Shown here: positions 26,141 to 35,050 of the stretch, piece by piece
Layout: every line of letters begins with the position of its first letter
How positions within the stretch are numbered: the first letter of the stretch is position 1
Origin: JALEFZ01 sp039817415
Lineage (GTDB): Bacteria > Bacteroidota > Bacteroidia > J057
Assembly: GCA_039817415.1 (NCBI GenBank)
Contig: JBCBVV010000037.1
Coordinates: 1 to 64,000 of the forward strand
Reading direction: 5' to 3'
Length of the DNA: 64,000 nt
Translations under genes and position numbers: made by a program
Notes under the pieces: generated by a model
What the model saw: the letters and a program-made list of their open reading frames with translations, nothing else
The model's database searches: none
Told to the model about the DNA's origin: nothing

Positions 26141-27589
26141 CTAGTCTTTATAATGGATGACCATAGGTCCAAGGAAATTTGAACTACTCTTGTCGAGAAG
26201 CTCTCCCTTTGCCCTTACTTCCAATTCGATTTTTGTCTTTTGCTGAAGAATTTCCTCTTTAGGAATCCTCACGAGAAGAACGCCTTTGGCAATTCCTTCA
26301 GCCGGTAGGCTCAGTTGATCACCCACTAGCTGAATCTCTCCATCATGGCTTACCAATTCTACTTCTACCGGATACTCATCCTTTGTTTTGTTTACGATTT
26401 GAATGTTGTAGACATTTTGGATGAAGCCATCTTCCGTTTCTTGATAGAGTACTCCTGGGCTTCTCAGGATAGTAGCTTCTACCGCATTTCTACTAGCCAG
26501 AGAAAAACCAAATACACATAACACAGCGGTAAGGACAACCATATAAGCAATGACACGAGGGGTGAATTTGAAAGCTGTTTGGGTTTTGATCCCTTCATGG
26601 GAGTCGTATCTAATGAGGCCCTTTGGCTTTCCAATTTTATTCATGACGGTATCACATGCATCCATACAAGCGGTACAGTTGACACATTCTAGCTGTGTAC
26701 CATTTCTAATGTCGATACCTGTTGGGCAAACCTGCACGCAGAGTTTGCAGTCTATACAATCTCCTTTTTCTTGCTCAACATCATTTTTTTTGCGTCGTCC
26801 TCTAGGTTCTCCACGAATCCAATCATACATGACAGAGATAGAGTCTTTGTTCAAAAGGACACCTTGTAGCCTACCATATGGGCAAATGATGATACAGGCT
26901 TGTTCTCTCATCCATGCAAAGACGAAGTAGAATACCAATGAGAAGCCGATCATAAAGGTAAACCTACTCCAGTTGCTCGCAGGAGGAGCTGTCATCATTT
27001 CCCAAACGGTCTCTATGCCAAAAATATAGGCGAGTACCGTGTTGGAAATCATAAATGAGATGAGGTAAAAGAGGCTATATTTTAGGCTTCTTTTCCAGAT
27101 TTTTTGAGTGTCCCATTCACGTTCATTGAGTCTTTTTTGTGCTTTTGCATCTCCTTCGATCCAAAATTCTATTCGACGGAATACCATTTCCATGAATAGA
27201 GTCTGAGGGCATGCCCAGCCACACCATAATCTTCCGAAGGCGACAGTAAACAGAATGATAAAGACGAAAAAGCTGATCATAGCCAGGACAAACAAGTGGA
27301 AGTCCTGCGGCCAAAAGGGCATCCCTAAAATGACAAATTTTCGCTCGATGAAATTCATCATGAGGAAGGGATTGCCATTGATTTTGACGAAGGGTACGGT
27401 AAAGAATAAGAACAATAGGAAGTAGCTTACGATCTTTCTTCTCTGGTACCAGATTCCCTTTGGCATCCTAGGGAAAATCCAGTTTCGATTTCCTTCCTGG
27501 TCTACGGTGGCAATGACATCACGATAGGACTCAGCATCCTCGTAAATCAGGTCTTCTACGGATTTTTCTATAGATTTTTCCTGGATCAT
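26141..27589 (-). CDS. ccoG: Cytochrome c oxidase accessory protein CcoG
   Basis: A 482-aa membrane iron-sulfur protein. It has several transmembrane helices (about 50-70, 95-115, 165-185, 205-225, 340-360), the NosR/NapH-type cysteine motifs LWCGWACP and ACIIICPYG, and two ferredoxin-type 4Fe-4S clusters (CIDCKLCVQVCP and CVNCTACMDACD). The C-terminal part is a periplasmic immunoglobulin-like domain. CcoG is thought to reduce copper(II) for insertion into cbb3 oxidase. Length and all cysteines fit the family. Confidence 0.96.
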   Translation of the reverse strand: MIQEKSIEKSVEDLIYEDAESYRDVIATVDQEGNRNWIFPRMPKGIWYQRRKIVSYFLLFLFFTVPFVKINGNPFLMMNFIERKFVILGMPFWPQDFHLFVLAMISFFVFIILFTVAFGRLWCGWACPQTLFMEMVFRRIEFWIEGDAKAQKRLNEREWDTQKIWKRSLKYSLFYLISFMISNTVLAYIFGIETVWEMMTAPPASNWSRFTFMIGFSLVFYFVFAWMREQACIIICPYGRLQGVLLNKDSISVMYDWIRGEPRGRRKKNDVEQEKGDCIDCKLCVQVCPTGIDIRNGTQLECVNCTACMDACDTVMNKIGKPKGLIRYDSHEGIKTQTAFKFTPRVIAYMVVLTAVLCVFGFSLASRNAVEATILRSPGVLYQETEDGFIQNVYNIQIVNKTKDEYPVEVELVSHDGEIQLVGDQLSLPAEGIAKGVLLVRIPKEEILQQKTKIELEVRAKGELLDKSSSNFLGPMVIHYKD

Positions 27590-27611
27590 GTTACTATTGG
27601 ATAAGGAGAAA

Positions 27612-27642
27612 AAGAAAGGCCGGGTTTCCCCATGCCTTTCTT
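27612..27642 (-). terminator. Hairpin between ccoP and ccoG
   Basis: AAGAAAGGC at 27612-27620 pairs perfectly with GCCTTTCTT at 27634-27642. Read on the minus strand the stem runs directly into a T-rich tail (CTTTCTTTTTCT). It lies just after the ccoP stop, so it may partly terminate the structural operon ahead of the assembly genes. Confidence 0.6.
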
Positions 27643-27652
27643 ATAGTCATAG

Positions 27653-28636
27653 TTAGTTAATGGCCAAACTTGTAGTATCTACTACGGTAGATTCTGAGAT
27701 CACGGAATCAGCTGGAGATTGCACGAATTGTTTTCCCTCGGGTGCCTTTCCGTTGGCTGGAGCTGTCCCTTGAAGGCTCATCACAAAGCTTGTCAATTCC
27801 TGCATCTCCTTTGGCTTGATCTCTTTTTGCCAGGCTTTCATAGCCGTGGCAGGGATGCCGTATTTGATGGCCTTGAATACATCTTTGATATCCCCTCCAT
27901 GTTTCCAGTAGATGTCTGTCAAGTTGGGACCAATCCCTCCTTCTCCAACCTGACCATGGCAGGACTGACAGTTGTTTTTCTGGTAAACTTGCTTTCCGCT
28001 AGAGATCGAAGAGGCTTCAGTCAGCATAACCACATTGGATTCGTTGACCATATTGGCAACCTTTTCAAGGTAGGCTTCATGGATAATCTCAGCTTCTTCC
28101 ATCGCCATAGCAAATTCCTCCTTGCTGTCCATGCTTTCACCGAAAAACCAGTTTAGATTAGCCTGTTCGGCAACGTGAAAGTGAAGGAGATACACAAAGG
28201 CGAAGGCAATAGAAACATAGAATCCGTACTTCCACCATGGCGGGAGGTTGTTGTCCAACTCACGAATCCCATCGTATTCGTGTCCCATGTCGATGCTTTC
28301 TTCTTCTTCTAGTGGAATGGCATCATTGAGGGTCTTGTTCCAGTAGCTCCACTTGAAGACTTTCAACTTTGACCAGTATCTTTCTCTCACCTCTTCTGCA
28401 GTTACCCCTTCCCTAGCTGCGATGTTTTCAAACATCTTAGCTCTTACCAGGGTAAGGATGGTCCCTGCCAGAACCAAGGCAACAGACGAAAGGGCGATCA
28501 AAGTAAAGATCAGGGTCTTCATCAATTCTACTTCCAGATTGGGTGCTGCTTCGGTTGACAGTCCAAATGCCAATCCGCTTGTCAGGGTCCCTATCAGAAC
28601 CAATAGCAGACTTCTTTTTGCAAATTGACTTCTCAT
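27653..28636 (-). CDS. ccoP: cbb3 cytochrome c oxidase subunit CcoP (monoheme)
   Basis: A 327-aa membrane-anchored cytochrome. A signal-like first helix and a second helix (about 40-63) lead to the conserved CcoP N-terminal segment (HEYDGIRELDNNLPPWWKYGF, residues about 118-138, with the third helix after it), then a periplasmic cytochrome c domain with C223-QS-C226-H227. Only one CxxCH is present, while proteobacterial CcoP has two; a single heme is usual in Bacteroidota. It passes electrons to the CcoO heme. Its start overlaps the ccoQ stop by 4 bases. Confidence 0.93.
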   Translation of the reverse strand: MRSQFAKRSLLLVLIGTLTSGLAFGLSTEAAPNLEVELMKTLIFTLIALSSVALVLAGTILTLVRAKMFENIAAREGVTAEEVRERYWSKLKVFKWSYWNKTLNDAIPLEEEESIDMGHEYDGIRELDNNLPPWWKYGFYVSIAFAFVYLLHFHVAEQANLNWFFGESMDSKEEFAMAMEEAEIIHEAYLEKVANMVNESNVVMLTEASSISSGKQVYQKNNCQSCHGQVGEGGIGPNLTDIYWKHGGDIKDVFKAIKYGIPATAMKAWQKEIKPKEMQELTSFVMSLQGTAPANGKAPEGKQFVQSPADSVISESTVVDTTSLAIN

Positions 28637-28842
28637 AGCGATTTATTTTGTAGGTATTGATTCAGTTTTGTTTTGGTCTCGCATCCATCATCGTTGATGG
28701 GAAGGGAGGCCAAGGTGTTCACTTCTTCCTTTTTCATTCTGATCACATAAATCAACAGCACTGTGAAAAAGGTGAAGAATATGAGGATAGCGACTACGGG
28801 CCAGAGACTTACATCGTCAATTGATCTCAGTACTTCTTTCAT
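28633..28842 (-). CDS. ccoQ: cbb3 oxidase subunit CcoQ-like small membrane protein
   Basis: A 69-aa protein with one transmembrane helix (VVAILIFFTFFTVLLIYVI) and a charged tail (RMKKEE). Size, topology and position between ccoNO and ccoP mark it as the CcoQ/FixQ equivalent, which stabilises the complex. The 4-base overlap with ccoP implies translational coupling. Confidence 0.85.
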   Translation of the reverse strand: MKEVLRSIDDVSLWPVVAILIFFTFFTVLLIYVIRMKKEEVNTLASLPINDDGCETKTKLNQYLQNKSL

Positions 28843-28860
28843 AATTTTTCTGTTGTTGGA

Positions 28861-31080
28861 TTACTTTTCTTCCTGTTTCACATAGTTAGGATCCTTCTTG
28901 ATATCTGTACCCAGTCTTTGTAGGTAGGCAATCAAGGCGATGATCTCTCTGTCAGATTTTGCTCTGATAGATTGACCTTGAGCTTCAAGATCCTTGTTAA
29001 TGTCAGCTGTGATTTCTTCAGCTTGTTCTCTTAGATCTGCCATGGCTTGGTTTTCATACCCTTCTTCATAGGGTACTCCGAGAACCTGCATGGTCTTGAT
29101 CTTTTGTTCTGTCAATGAAGTATTTAGCTTGTCTGTGATTAGCCACTCATAAGAAGGCATGATAGACTTTTCTTCGATCGCTCTAGGATCATACATGTGG
29201 GTGAAGTGCCATGTATGGCTTCGCTTTCCTCCTTCTCTGGCGAGGTCTGGACCCGTACGCTTGGAGCCCCATTGGAAGGGGTAGTCGTAGACAAACTCAC
29301 CCGCCATAGAGTAAAGCTGGTCATCGGGATCATAGCGTTCTACCTCATCACGGAATGGACGGATCATCTGGCTATGACATGTATAACATCCTTCTCTGAG
29401 GTAAAGGTCTCGTCCTTCAAGTTCCAAGGGTGTATAGGGTGTTACAGTCGCAATCGTTGGGATATTGGATTTTACCATGAAGGTTGGAACCATTTCTACG
29501 ACGCCTCCTATTAGAATGACACCAGTAGCCAATATCAACATCTGATTGGGACGTCTTTCTATCCATCTGTGCCAGTATTCCCCTTCGTGCTTTTTGTACT
29601 GAGGGCGTAAAGGAGCTGCTTGTGCAGGTTCATTTGCTTGGAAGCTTCCTTGTCCAGCTGTTTTGATCAGGTTCCAGATCATCATAAACATACCCACTAT
29701 GTATAGGGTACCACCAATGGCTCTGATCCAATACATCGGAATGATCTGCGTAACTGTCTCTAAGAAGTTAGGGTAGAGTAGGAAGCCATCTTCGTCAAAC
29801 TGCTTCCACATGATTCCTTGTGTCCATCCAGCCCAATACAGAGGGAGACAGTAGAAGATGATTCCCAAAGTTCCTATCCAGAAGTGGGCATTGGCTAGTT
29901 TTGTTGACCAAAGTTTGGTTCTCCACATTTTAGGAACCAACCAATACAGGGCACCAAAGGTCAGGAAGCCATTCCAGCCAAGTGTACCTACGTGAACGTG
30001 TCCAATGGTCCAGTCCGTATAGTGAGAAATCGCATTGACAGCTTTGATAGAAAGCAGGGGGCCTTCCAGGGTAGCCATACCATAAGCCGTAACAGCCACT
30101 ACCATGAATTTCAAGACGGGATCATTCTGAACTCTGTCCCATGCTCCTCTTAATGTCAAGAGACCATTTAACATCCCTCCCCATGAAGGGGCTATCAACA
30201 TGATAGAGAATACTGTGCCTAAAGACTGTGCCCAGTCAGGTAAAGCTGTATACAGTAAGTGGTGAGGTCCTGCCCAGATGTAGATGAAAATCAACGCCCA
30301 GAAGTGAATGATCGAAAGGCGGTACGAATACACCGGACGATTCGAAGCCTTAGGGATGAAGTAATACATCAGGCCCAAGTAAGGCGTAGTGAGGAAGAAT
30401 GCTACTGCATTGTGTCCATACCACCACTGAACAAGGGCATCCTGTACCCCTGCAAATACTGGATAACTTTTCCATAAGGAAACAGGAACTTCGATGTTGT
30501 TGACAATGTGAAGGACTGCAACGGTAGCCCAGGTAGCCAAGTAGAACCAGATGGCGACATAGATGTGTCTCTCTCTTCTTTTGACAAGAGTCATGATCAT
30601 GTTGACTCCGAAAAGAACCCATACAAGCGCAATTGCGATGTCTATGGGCCACTCTAGTTCGGCGTATTCTTTGGCTGAACTGATTCCTAATGGAAGGGTA
30701 ATAAGGGCAGAAAGAATAATCGCTTGCCACCCCCAGAAGTGGATTCGGCTAAGCAGATCACTGTACATTCGAGCCTTAACCAGCCTTTGAAGGGAGTAAT
30801 ACACCCCCATAAAAATACCATTACCTACAAAGGCAAAGATGGCTGCGTTGGTGTGTAGGGATCTTAATCTCCCAAAAGAGAGGAAGGGCACCGCATCCCA
30901 GAGGAAAAACTCTGGCATAACGAACTGTAGAGCCACTATAAGCCCTACTAGCAAGCCCGCTGCTCCCCAGAATACCGTCGCGAGGATAAACATCCTGACG
31001 ATCTGGTTGTCGTAGGCGAAACTATCCAGCGATGCAACTGGACGGCCTTCCGGTTTAATTAGTGTTGGATTCTTGGTCAT
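28861..31080 (-). CDS. ccoNO: Fused cbb3 oxidase subunits I and II (CcoN-CcoO)
   Basis: A 739-aa protein counted from the ATG at 31080 (MTKNPTLIKPEG); the frame is open to 31185 and an ATG at 31095 is also possible. The first 480 residues are CcoN, the heme-copper catalytic subunit with 12 helices, including the HTNAA, YGHNAVAFF and HYTDWTIGHVHVG histidine regions that bind hemes b and b3 and copper B. A short linker and helix lead to the CcoO part (about 540-739), with its heme c site C565-YT-C568-H569 and the following SQMIRPFRDE. The CcoN-CcoO fusion is a Bacteroidota feature. Its start overlaps the end of ccoS by about 26 bases. Confidence 0.95.
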   Translation of the reverse strand: MTKNPTLIKPEGRPVASLDSFAYDNQIVRMFILATVFWGAAGLLVGLIVALQFVMPEFFLWDAVPFLSFGRLRSLHTNAAIFAFVGNGIFMGVYYSLQRLVKARMYSDLLSRIHFWGWQAIILSALITLPLGISSAKEYAELEWPIDIAIALVWVLFGVNMIMTLVKRRERHIYVAIWFYLATWATVAVLHIVNNIEVPVSLWKSYPVFAGVQDALVQWWYGHNAVAFFLTTPYLGLMYYFIPKASNRPVYSYRLSIIHFWALIFIYIWAGPHHLLYTALPDWAQSLGTVFSIMLIAPSWGGMLNGLLTLRGAWDRVQNDPVLKFMVVAVTAYGMATLEGPLLSIKAVNAISHYTDWTIGHVHVGTLGWNGFLTFGALYWLVPKMWRTKLWSTKLANAHFWIGTLGIIFYCLPLYWAGWTQGIMWKQFDEDGFLLYPNFLETVTQIIPMYWIRAIGGTLYIVGMFMMIWNLIKTAGQGSFQANEPAQAAPLRPQYKKHEGEYWHRWIERRPNQMLILATGVILIGGVVEMVPTFMVKSNIPTIATVTPYTPLELEGRDLYLREGCYTCHSQMIRPFRDEVERYDPDDQLYSMAGEFVYDYPFQWGSKRTGPDLAREGGKRSHTWHFTHMYDPRAIEEKSIMPSYEWLITDKLNTSLTEQKIKTMQVLGVPYEEGYENQAMADLREQAEEITADINKDLEAQGQSIRAKSDREIIALIAYLQRLGTDIKKDPNYVKQEEK

Positions 31081-31225
31081 AATCGTGAAGTTCATCAAAC
31101 AACATTCTGACAGAAGGTGTATAGTCGTCCTCGTATTGCCCGGATTTGACCGACCACATGAAAGCCAGTAAAAAGCCCAAGGCAACCAGGAGACTAAATC
31201 CTATGAGAATGAATATGGCGCTCAT
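31055..31225 (-). CDS. ccoS: cbb3 oxidase assembly protein CcoS
   Basis: A 56-aa protein from the ATG at 31225 (MSAIFILIGFSLLVALGFLLAF), where the family's single transmembrane helix begins; the frame extends to 31276 without supporting homology. The C-terminal GQYEDDYTPSVRMLFDE is the typical CcoS cytosolic tail. CcoS is needed for cofactor insertion into cbb3 oxidase. It lies between ccoI and ccoNO. Confidence 0.9.
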   Translation of the reverse strand: MSAIFILIGFSLLVALGFLLAFMWSVKSGQYEDDYTPSVRMLFDELHDYDQESNTN

Positions 31226-31325
31226 TAGATTGATTATTTGCAGCTTACCAAAAGGCAAAGGAGTTCCATCTGCCATTCACACCTGAGTGGCCTAGAAGTT
31301 TTCCTTCTTCTTGGTTAGCTATTTC

Positions 31326-31338
31326 TTGATATGATCAA
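31326..31338. promoter_or_regulatory. Candidate FNR/CRP-type operator upstream of ccoS-ccoNO
   Basis: TTGATATGATCAA has two TTGAT half-sites in inverted orientation. The spacer is 3 bases rather than the 4 of the FNR consensus. It is placed between the ccoI stop and the ccoS start, where an oxygen-responsive internal promoter would make sense. Confidence 0.3.
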
Positions 31339-31363
31339 ATGTAGATATGATATACCCCGATCA

Positions 31364-33808
31364 TCATGAGGCCTGCAAGGAGCTAGTCTGACTTTGATCA
31401 AATGAACTCCTGAGTTTTTGAGCCTTGATCTCAGTCGCCAACATACCAAAAGTCACCACCGAGACTGAGCTTACAGGCATCAGAATAGCAGCTACAAGGG
31501 GAGAGAGGTTTCCAGTGATAGCAAATGCCAAACCGACCAAGTTGTAGGCAAGTGACAAGCCAAAACCCCATCTGATTAAACTCATGGACTCTCTGGACCA
31601 ATCAAGGAAGGTGTCGAGCATGTTGATGTTTTTACCCTCTAAAATTCCTTTACATGCAGGGGAAAAGGTCTCAGCTGATTCAGATAGGGCAATTCCTACA
31701 TCCGCGACAGCCAGTGCCCCTGCATCATTTAAGCCATCACCGATCATCAATACGTTGTCGCCCTTGCTTTTCAGTCCTTTGATATATTCCTTTTTATCCA
31801 TAGGCGATTGTTCCAAAAGAAAATCTGAAGAGGAGGAAAAATAGGGCCTTAACTCTTCTGCTTGACCCAAGGCATCACCCGATATCATCGAGAGTTTATA
31901 TCGGTCTTTTAGCTTTTTTAGCAAGGCAAAAATTCCCTTTCTCCAGCTGGCTGATCTGGTATAGCTCCCCTTATACTGTCCATTAACCCAAAAATGAGTA
32001 CCGCTTTTCAGTTGAGTTCTTTGTTCGGCTGAAGGCGCAAATTTCGTTGAGCCAATTCTCACGAACTGTCCTTCTATGTAGGCTTCAATTCCCTTTCCTG
32101 CATGTTCTTGAAAGTCTGAAATGTCATCTAGTAGATTTCCTTTCAACTGTAGGCTAATTGATTTGCTCACCGGATGTCCCGATTGAGAGGCAAGAGTTTT
32201 GATAAGACTGGCTTCATAAGAGGAAAAATCACCCTCTACCTGTCCAGCTTTGGTTTGCGCCTTGTAGGTCAATGTACCGGTTTTGTCAAATACAATGGAA
32301 TCCACATGGCTCATCTTTTCCAATACAAATGGGCTTTGTAGGTAAAGTCCCAATTTGCCCATCCATCTCATGGTATTACCCAAGATAATGGGTGAAGTTA
32401 AAGCCAAGCCACAAGGACAAGCCACTATCAAAACAGAAGTAAATACCATCAGAGCTGTTTCCCAGCCCTCTATCAATCCCCAAAATAGGCCAGCACCTAA
32501 GGCAATCAGAATAATGGCTGGGGTAAAGTAGTGGCTGAGTCTGTCCACAAATGATGGGTTGGTCGAAAGGGGCTCTTCCTCCTTGCCTTGGTTCCAAAGC
32601 TGGATCAAATAGGATTGGGAGACTTCCTTTTCTACTATGAGTTCAATGGCTGGTCCACACTGTCTTCCCCCTGCATATACCAATTCTCCTTTCCGAATGT
32701 CAACAGGCTTAGATTCTCCCGTTACAAAGCTATAATCAATATCGGCTTTCTCGGATAGGAGAATAGCATCTGCTGGAATCAACTCCTGGTTGCGAATGAT
32801 CAACTTGTCTCCAACCGCTAACTGGGTGACTGAAACACTCTTTTCCCCATCTTTTGTTAATTTACTAGTAGACAAGGGGAAGTAAGAAGTATAATCTCTG
32901 TCGAATCGGATGCTGTCAAATGATTTTCTCTGGAACCACTTACCTATCAATAGGAAAAATACAAGGCCAGCCAGCGAGTCAAGATAACCCGGACCCGCTT
33001 GGGTAAGAATATCAAAAATGGACCTGATGAAGATTGTCAGAATTCCAAGAGAAATGGGGACATCCAGGTTCAACACCCTTTGCTGAATGCCTTTCCAGGC
33101 TGGAATAAAGAATAGGGTAGAGGAATAGAAAACGACCGGAATGGCCAAGATAAGGTTAAGCCAAGAAAAGAGGCTTGAAAAGCCAGCTTCAACTTCTGGA
33201 ATTAACCCTAAATATTCGGGAAAGCTAAACAGCATGATATTACCAAAGCAGAATCCTGCCACCCCAAGTTTCAGGAAAAAGGGCGTATCGATTCGCTTCT
33301 TCTCTTTGGCATCGGCAGATTCAAGTTGAATGAGAGGTTCATACCCAATAGAACTCAGCAATTCAACTGCCTCCCTCAACGAAATTTGTTCCTCTTCAAG
33401 GACGATGTTAATCTCTTTTCGCAGAAAATTTACTTCGCTCTTCAACACACCAGGATGGAGTCGGTACAGGTTTTCTAACAGCCAAATACAGGACGCACAA
33501 TGAATCTGCGGCAGGTAAAACTGCACTCTGATTTCTTCTCCTCTCCTGAAATTGATAAGAGAATGTTGAATGGTAGGATCATCCAGGTAGGCAAAGCGGT
33601 CTTGTTTGTTGGCCTTTTTGATGGTGACCCCTGGATGGGCTTCTATGTCATAGTAGGTGCAGAGGTTATTGTCCTCCAATATCTCATAGACCATTTTACA
33701 GCCATCACAGCAAAAAAAATAATCTCCCTTCCTAATCGAATGGTCAGGGCAGCTTTCTCCACAGTGGTGGCAGGCTGTATCTGTTTGGATAGCAGTCGTT
33801 TGAGGCAT
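31364..33808 (-). CDS. ccoI: Copper-translocating P-type ATPase CcoI
   Basis: An 814-aa P1B-type ATPase. The N-terminus has a zinc-ribbon-like segment (CHHCGESC and CCDGC), then a heavy-metal domain with CASC in IHCASCIW. Eight helices, the TGES actuator, the C464-P-C466 ion motif in helix 6, the phosphorylated D508 in DKTGT and the GDGLNDAGAL hinge are all present. CcoI/FixI exports copper to the periplasm for cbb3 oxidase. Being first in the cluster fits this. The upstream region faces the acidic exported protein gene. Confidence 0.94.
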   Translation of the reverse strand: MPQTTAIQTDTACHHCGESCPDHSIRKGDYFFCCDGCKMVYEILEDNNLCTYYDIEAHPGVTIKKANKQDRFAYLDDPTIQHSLINFRRGEEIRVQFYLPQIHCASCIWLLENLYRLHPGVLKSEVNFLRKEINIVLEEEQISLREAVELLSSIGYEPLIQLESADAKEKKRIDTPFFLKLGVAGFCFGNIMLFSFPEYLGLIPEVEAGFSSLFSWLNLILAIPVVFYSSTLFFIPAWKGIQQRVLNLDVPISLGILTIFIRSIFDILTQAGPGYLDSLAGLVFFLLIGKWFQRKSFDSIRFDRDYTSYFPLSTSKLTKDGEKSVSVTQLAVGDKLIIRNQELIPADAILLSEKADIDYSFVTGESKPVDIRKGELVYAGGRQCGPAIELIVEKEVSQSYLIQLWNQGKEEEPLSTNPSFVDRLSHYFTPAIILIALGAGLFWGLIEGWETALMVFTSVLIVACPCGLALTSPIILGNTMRWMGKLGLYLQSPFVLEKMSHVDSIVFDKTGTLTYKAQTKAGQVEGDFSSYEASLIKTLASQSGHPVSKSISLQLKGNLLDDISDFQEHAGKGIEAYIEGQFVRIGSTKFAPSAEQRTQLKSGTHFWVNGQYKGSYTRSASWRKGIFALLKKLKDRYKLSMISGDALGQAEELRPYFSSSSDFLLEQSPMDKKEYIKGLKSKGDNVLMIGDGLNDAGALAVADVGIALSESAETFSPACKGILEGKNINMLDTFLDWSRESMSLIRWGFGLSLAYNLVGLAFAITGNLSPLVAAILMPVSSVSVVTFGMLATEIKAQKLRSSFDQSQTSSLQAS

Positions 33809-34007
33809 ATGAATAATATTTCATGTAAGGAAGGAATTGTTTGACCTGTGTGAAACATCAATTCGCATGGAAAAACATGAGCGAAATCAGGAAAAGGAGA
33901 AACTTTTTTTAGCGTAAGGAAGAAAATGTAATGACTCATGTTACGATCTAGGGAGGAAGATTGACTAAGAATTGAAAGCAACTACAAAGACTCCTAATCA
34001 TTTAATC

Positions 34008-34748
34008 ATGCGATCAATCATACTTACCTTTCTGATCTTACTGCTAACTCTGACCGCTACTCAGGCTCAAAGTGCAGACGAACTTTCCGCTCAATTGACG
34101 CAGGAATTTGAGAGCAAGTACGGCATTACTTTATCCTCCTATCAACGACAGCAGATCACCTCTAACTATAAGGGAGCGATTGCCAGACTCAACAACATTG
34201 CAGGTATGAAAGCCACCAATCCGGTCGGTTATGAGCAAAAGCGTCAAAAAATTGTGGCAGATGTAGAAGTTGTCAATCATCGTTTTCTGACTCCTGCTCA
34301 GAACAGACAAATAAACTCAGGCCAAACTACAATTGATTGGCCGGGGACAAATACCTCTCCTTCTCAAGGGACAGGTGATGTCAAAACGGGAAAAGACTTT
34401 GAAATTGAAGAAGTAGAAGTCGGAACAGAAGAGGGCGGAGGCGATTCCTACGAGGATGATTCTTGGGAAGAAGAAGGATCCGAGGATACCTACGAAGAAG
34501 GGGGAGATGATTCATGGGAGGATGATTCTTTTGCAGGTGATACGCCTGCTGGCCAAAATGACGACATCCTAGACAAAGCTGTGGACAAATTGCTAGCACC
34601 TAAAGATTCAACAGCAGCAGATTCCTCAAAAGGGAAAAAGGTCTTGAAGAAGGGATTGAAATTTCTGTATGACGAACTCCTTCGTCCTGCTTTGGATAAG
34701 TCGCTTGATGACAAAAAGAGCGATGCCAAAAAAGAGGATGATATGTAA
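34008..34748 (+). CDS. Exported acidic low-complexity protein
   Basis: A 246-aa protein from the ATG at 34008, which begins the signal peptide (MRSIILTFLILLLTLTATQAQ); a TTG at 33972 lies upstream in frame. Residues about 25-110 are helical. Residues about 125-190 are an imperfect acidic repeat of DSWEDDS and EEGG-like units. The C-terminus (195-246) is lysine-rich (KGKKVLKKGLKFLYDELL). No family is recognised. The acidic block may bind calcium or serve as a surface spacer. It is followed by a strong terminator, so it forms a single-gene unit. Confidence 0.65.
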   Translation: MRSIILTFLILLLTLTATQAQSADELSAQLTQEFESKYGITLSSYQRQQITSNYKGAIARLNNIAGMKATNPVGYEQKRQKIVADVEVVNHRFLTPAQNRQINSGQTTIDWPGTNTSPSQGTGDVKTGKDFEIEEVEVGTEEGGGDSYEDDSWEEEGSEDTYEEGGDDSWEDDSFAGDTPAGQNDDILDKAVDKLLAPKDSTAADSSKGKKVLKKGLKFLYDELLRPALDKSLDDKKSDAKKEDDM

Positions 34749-35050
34749 AATAAGTTAGTTGAGTACGAAGAAGAGAAGCGGCTTTTTAGGAGGCTGCTTC
34801 TTTTTTTGTTGATTAAATAGATTTAATTCTTCACATTATAATGATTCAGGAATGATAGATAGTGTGTATGTTGTCTAGCCTCCTGCATGAAAGCCTATGA
34901 TTGTTTTGAGTTTGACAAGAAGCGCATTGGGGTAAAATAGATGCCTTCTTGTTGGCAAATGATTCGAGAATCGCATAAATTTCCACGCTAATTCCCTAGA
35001 TATTGCCATACGTTGTGTAGAGGCAACATCTGTGAGACCTTTATTCCATT
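34749..35050. other. Intergenic region with terminator and promoter of the next gene
   Basis: 302 bases containing the terminator at 34774-34807 and then AT-rich sequence leading to the gene at 35051. I see no further coding frame or repeat. Confidence 0.5.
34774..34807 (+). terminator. Terminator of the acidic exported protein gene
   Basis: AGAAGCGGC pairs with GGCTGCTTCT-type bases (34774-34801, about 9 bp with one G-T pair). A run of seven T follows (34801-34807), about 25 bases after the stop codon. Confidence 0.75.
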
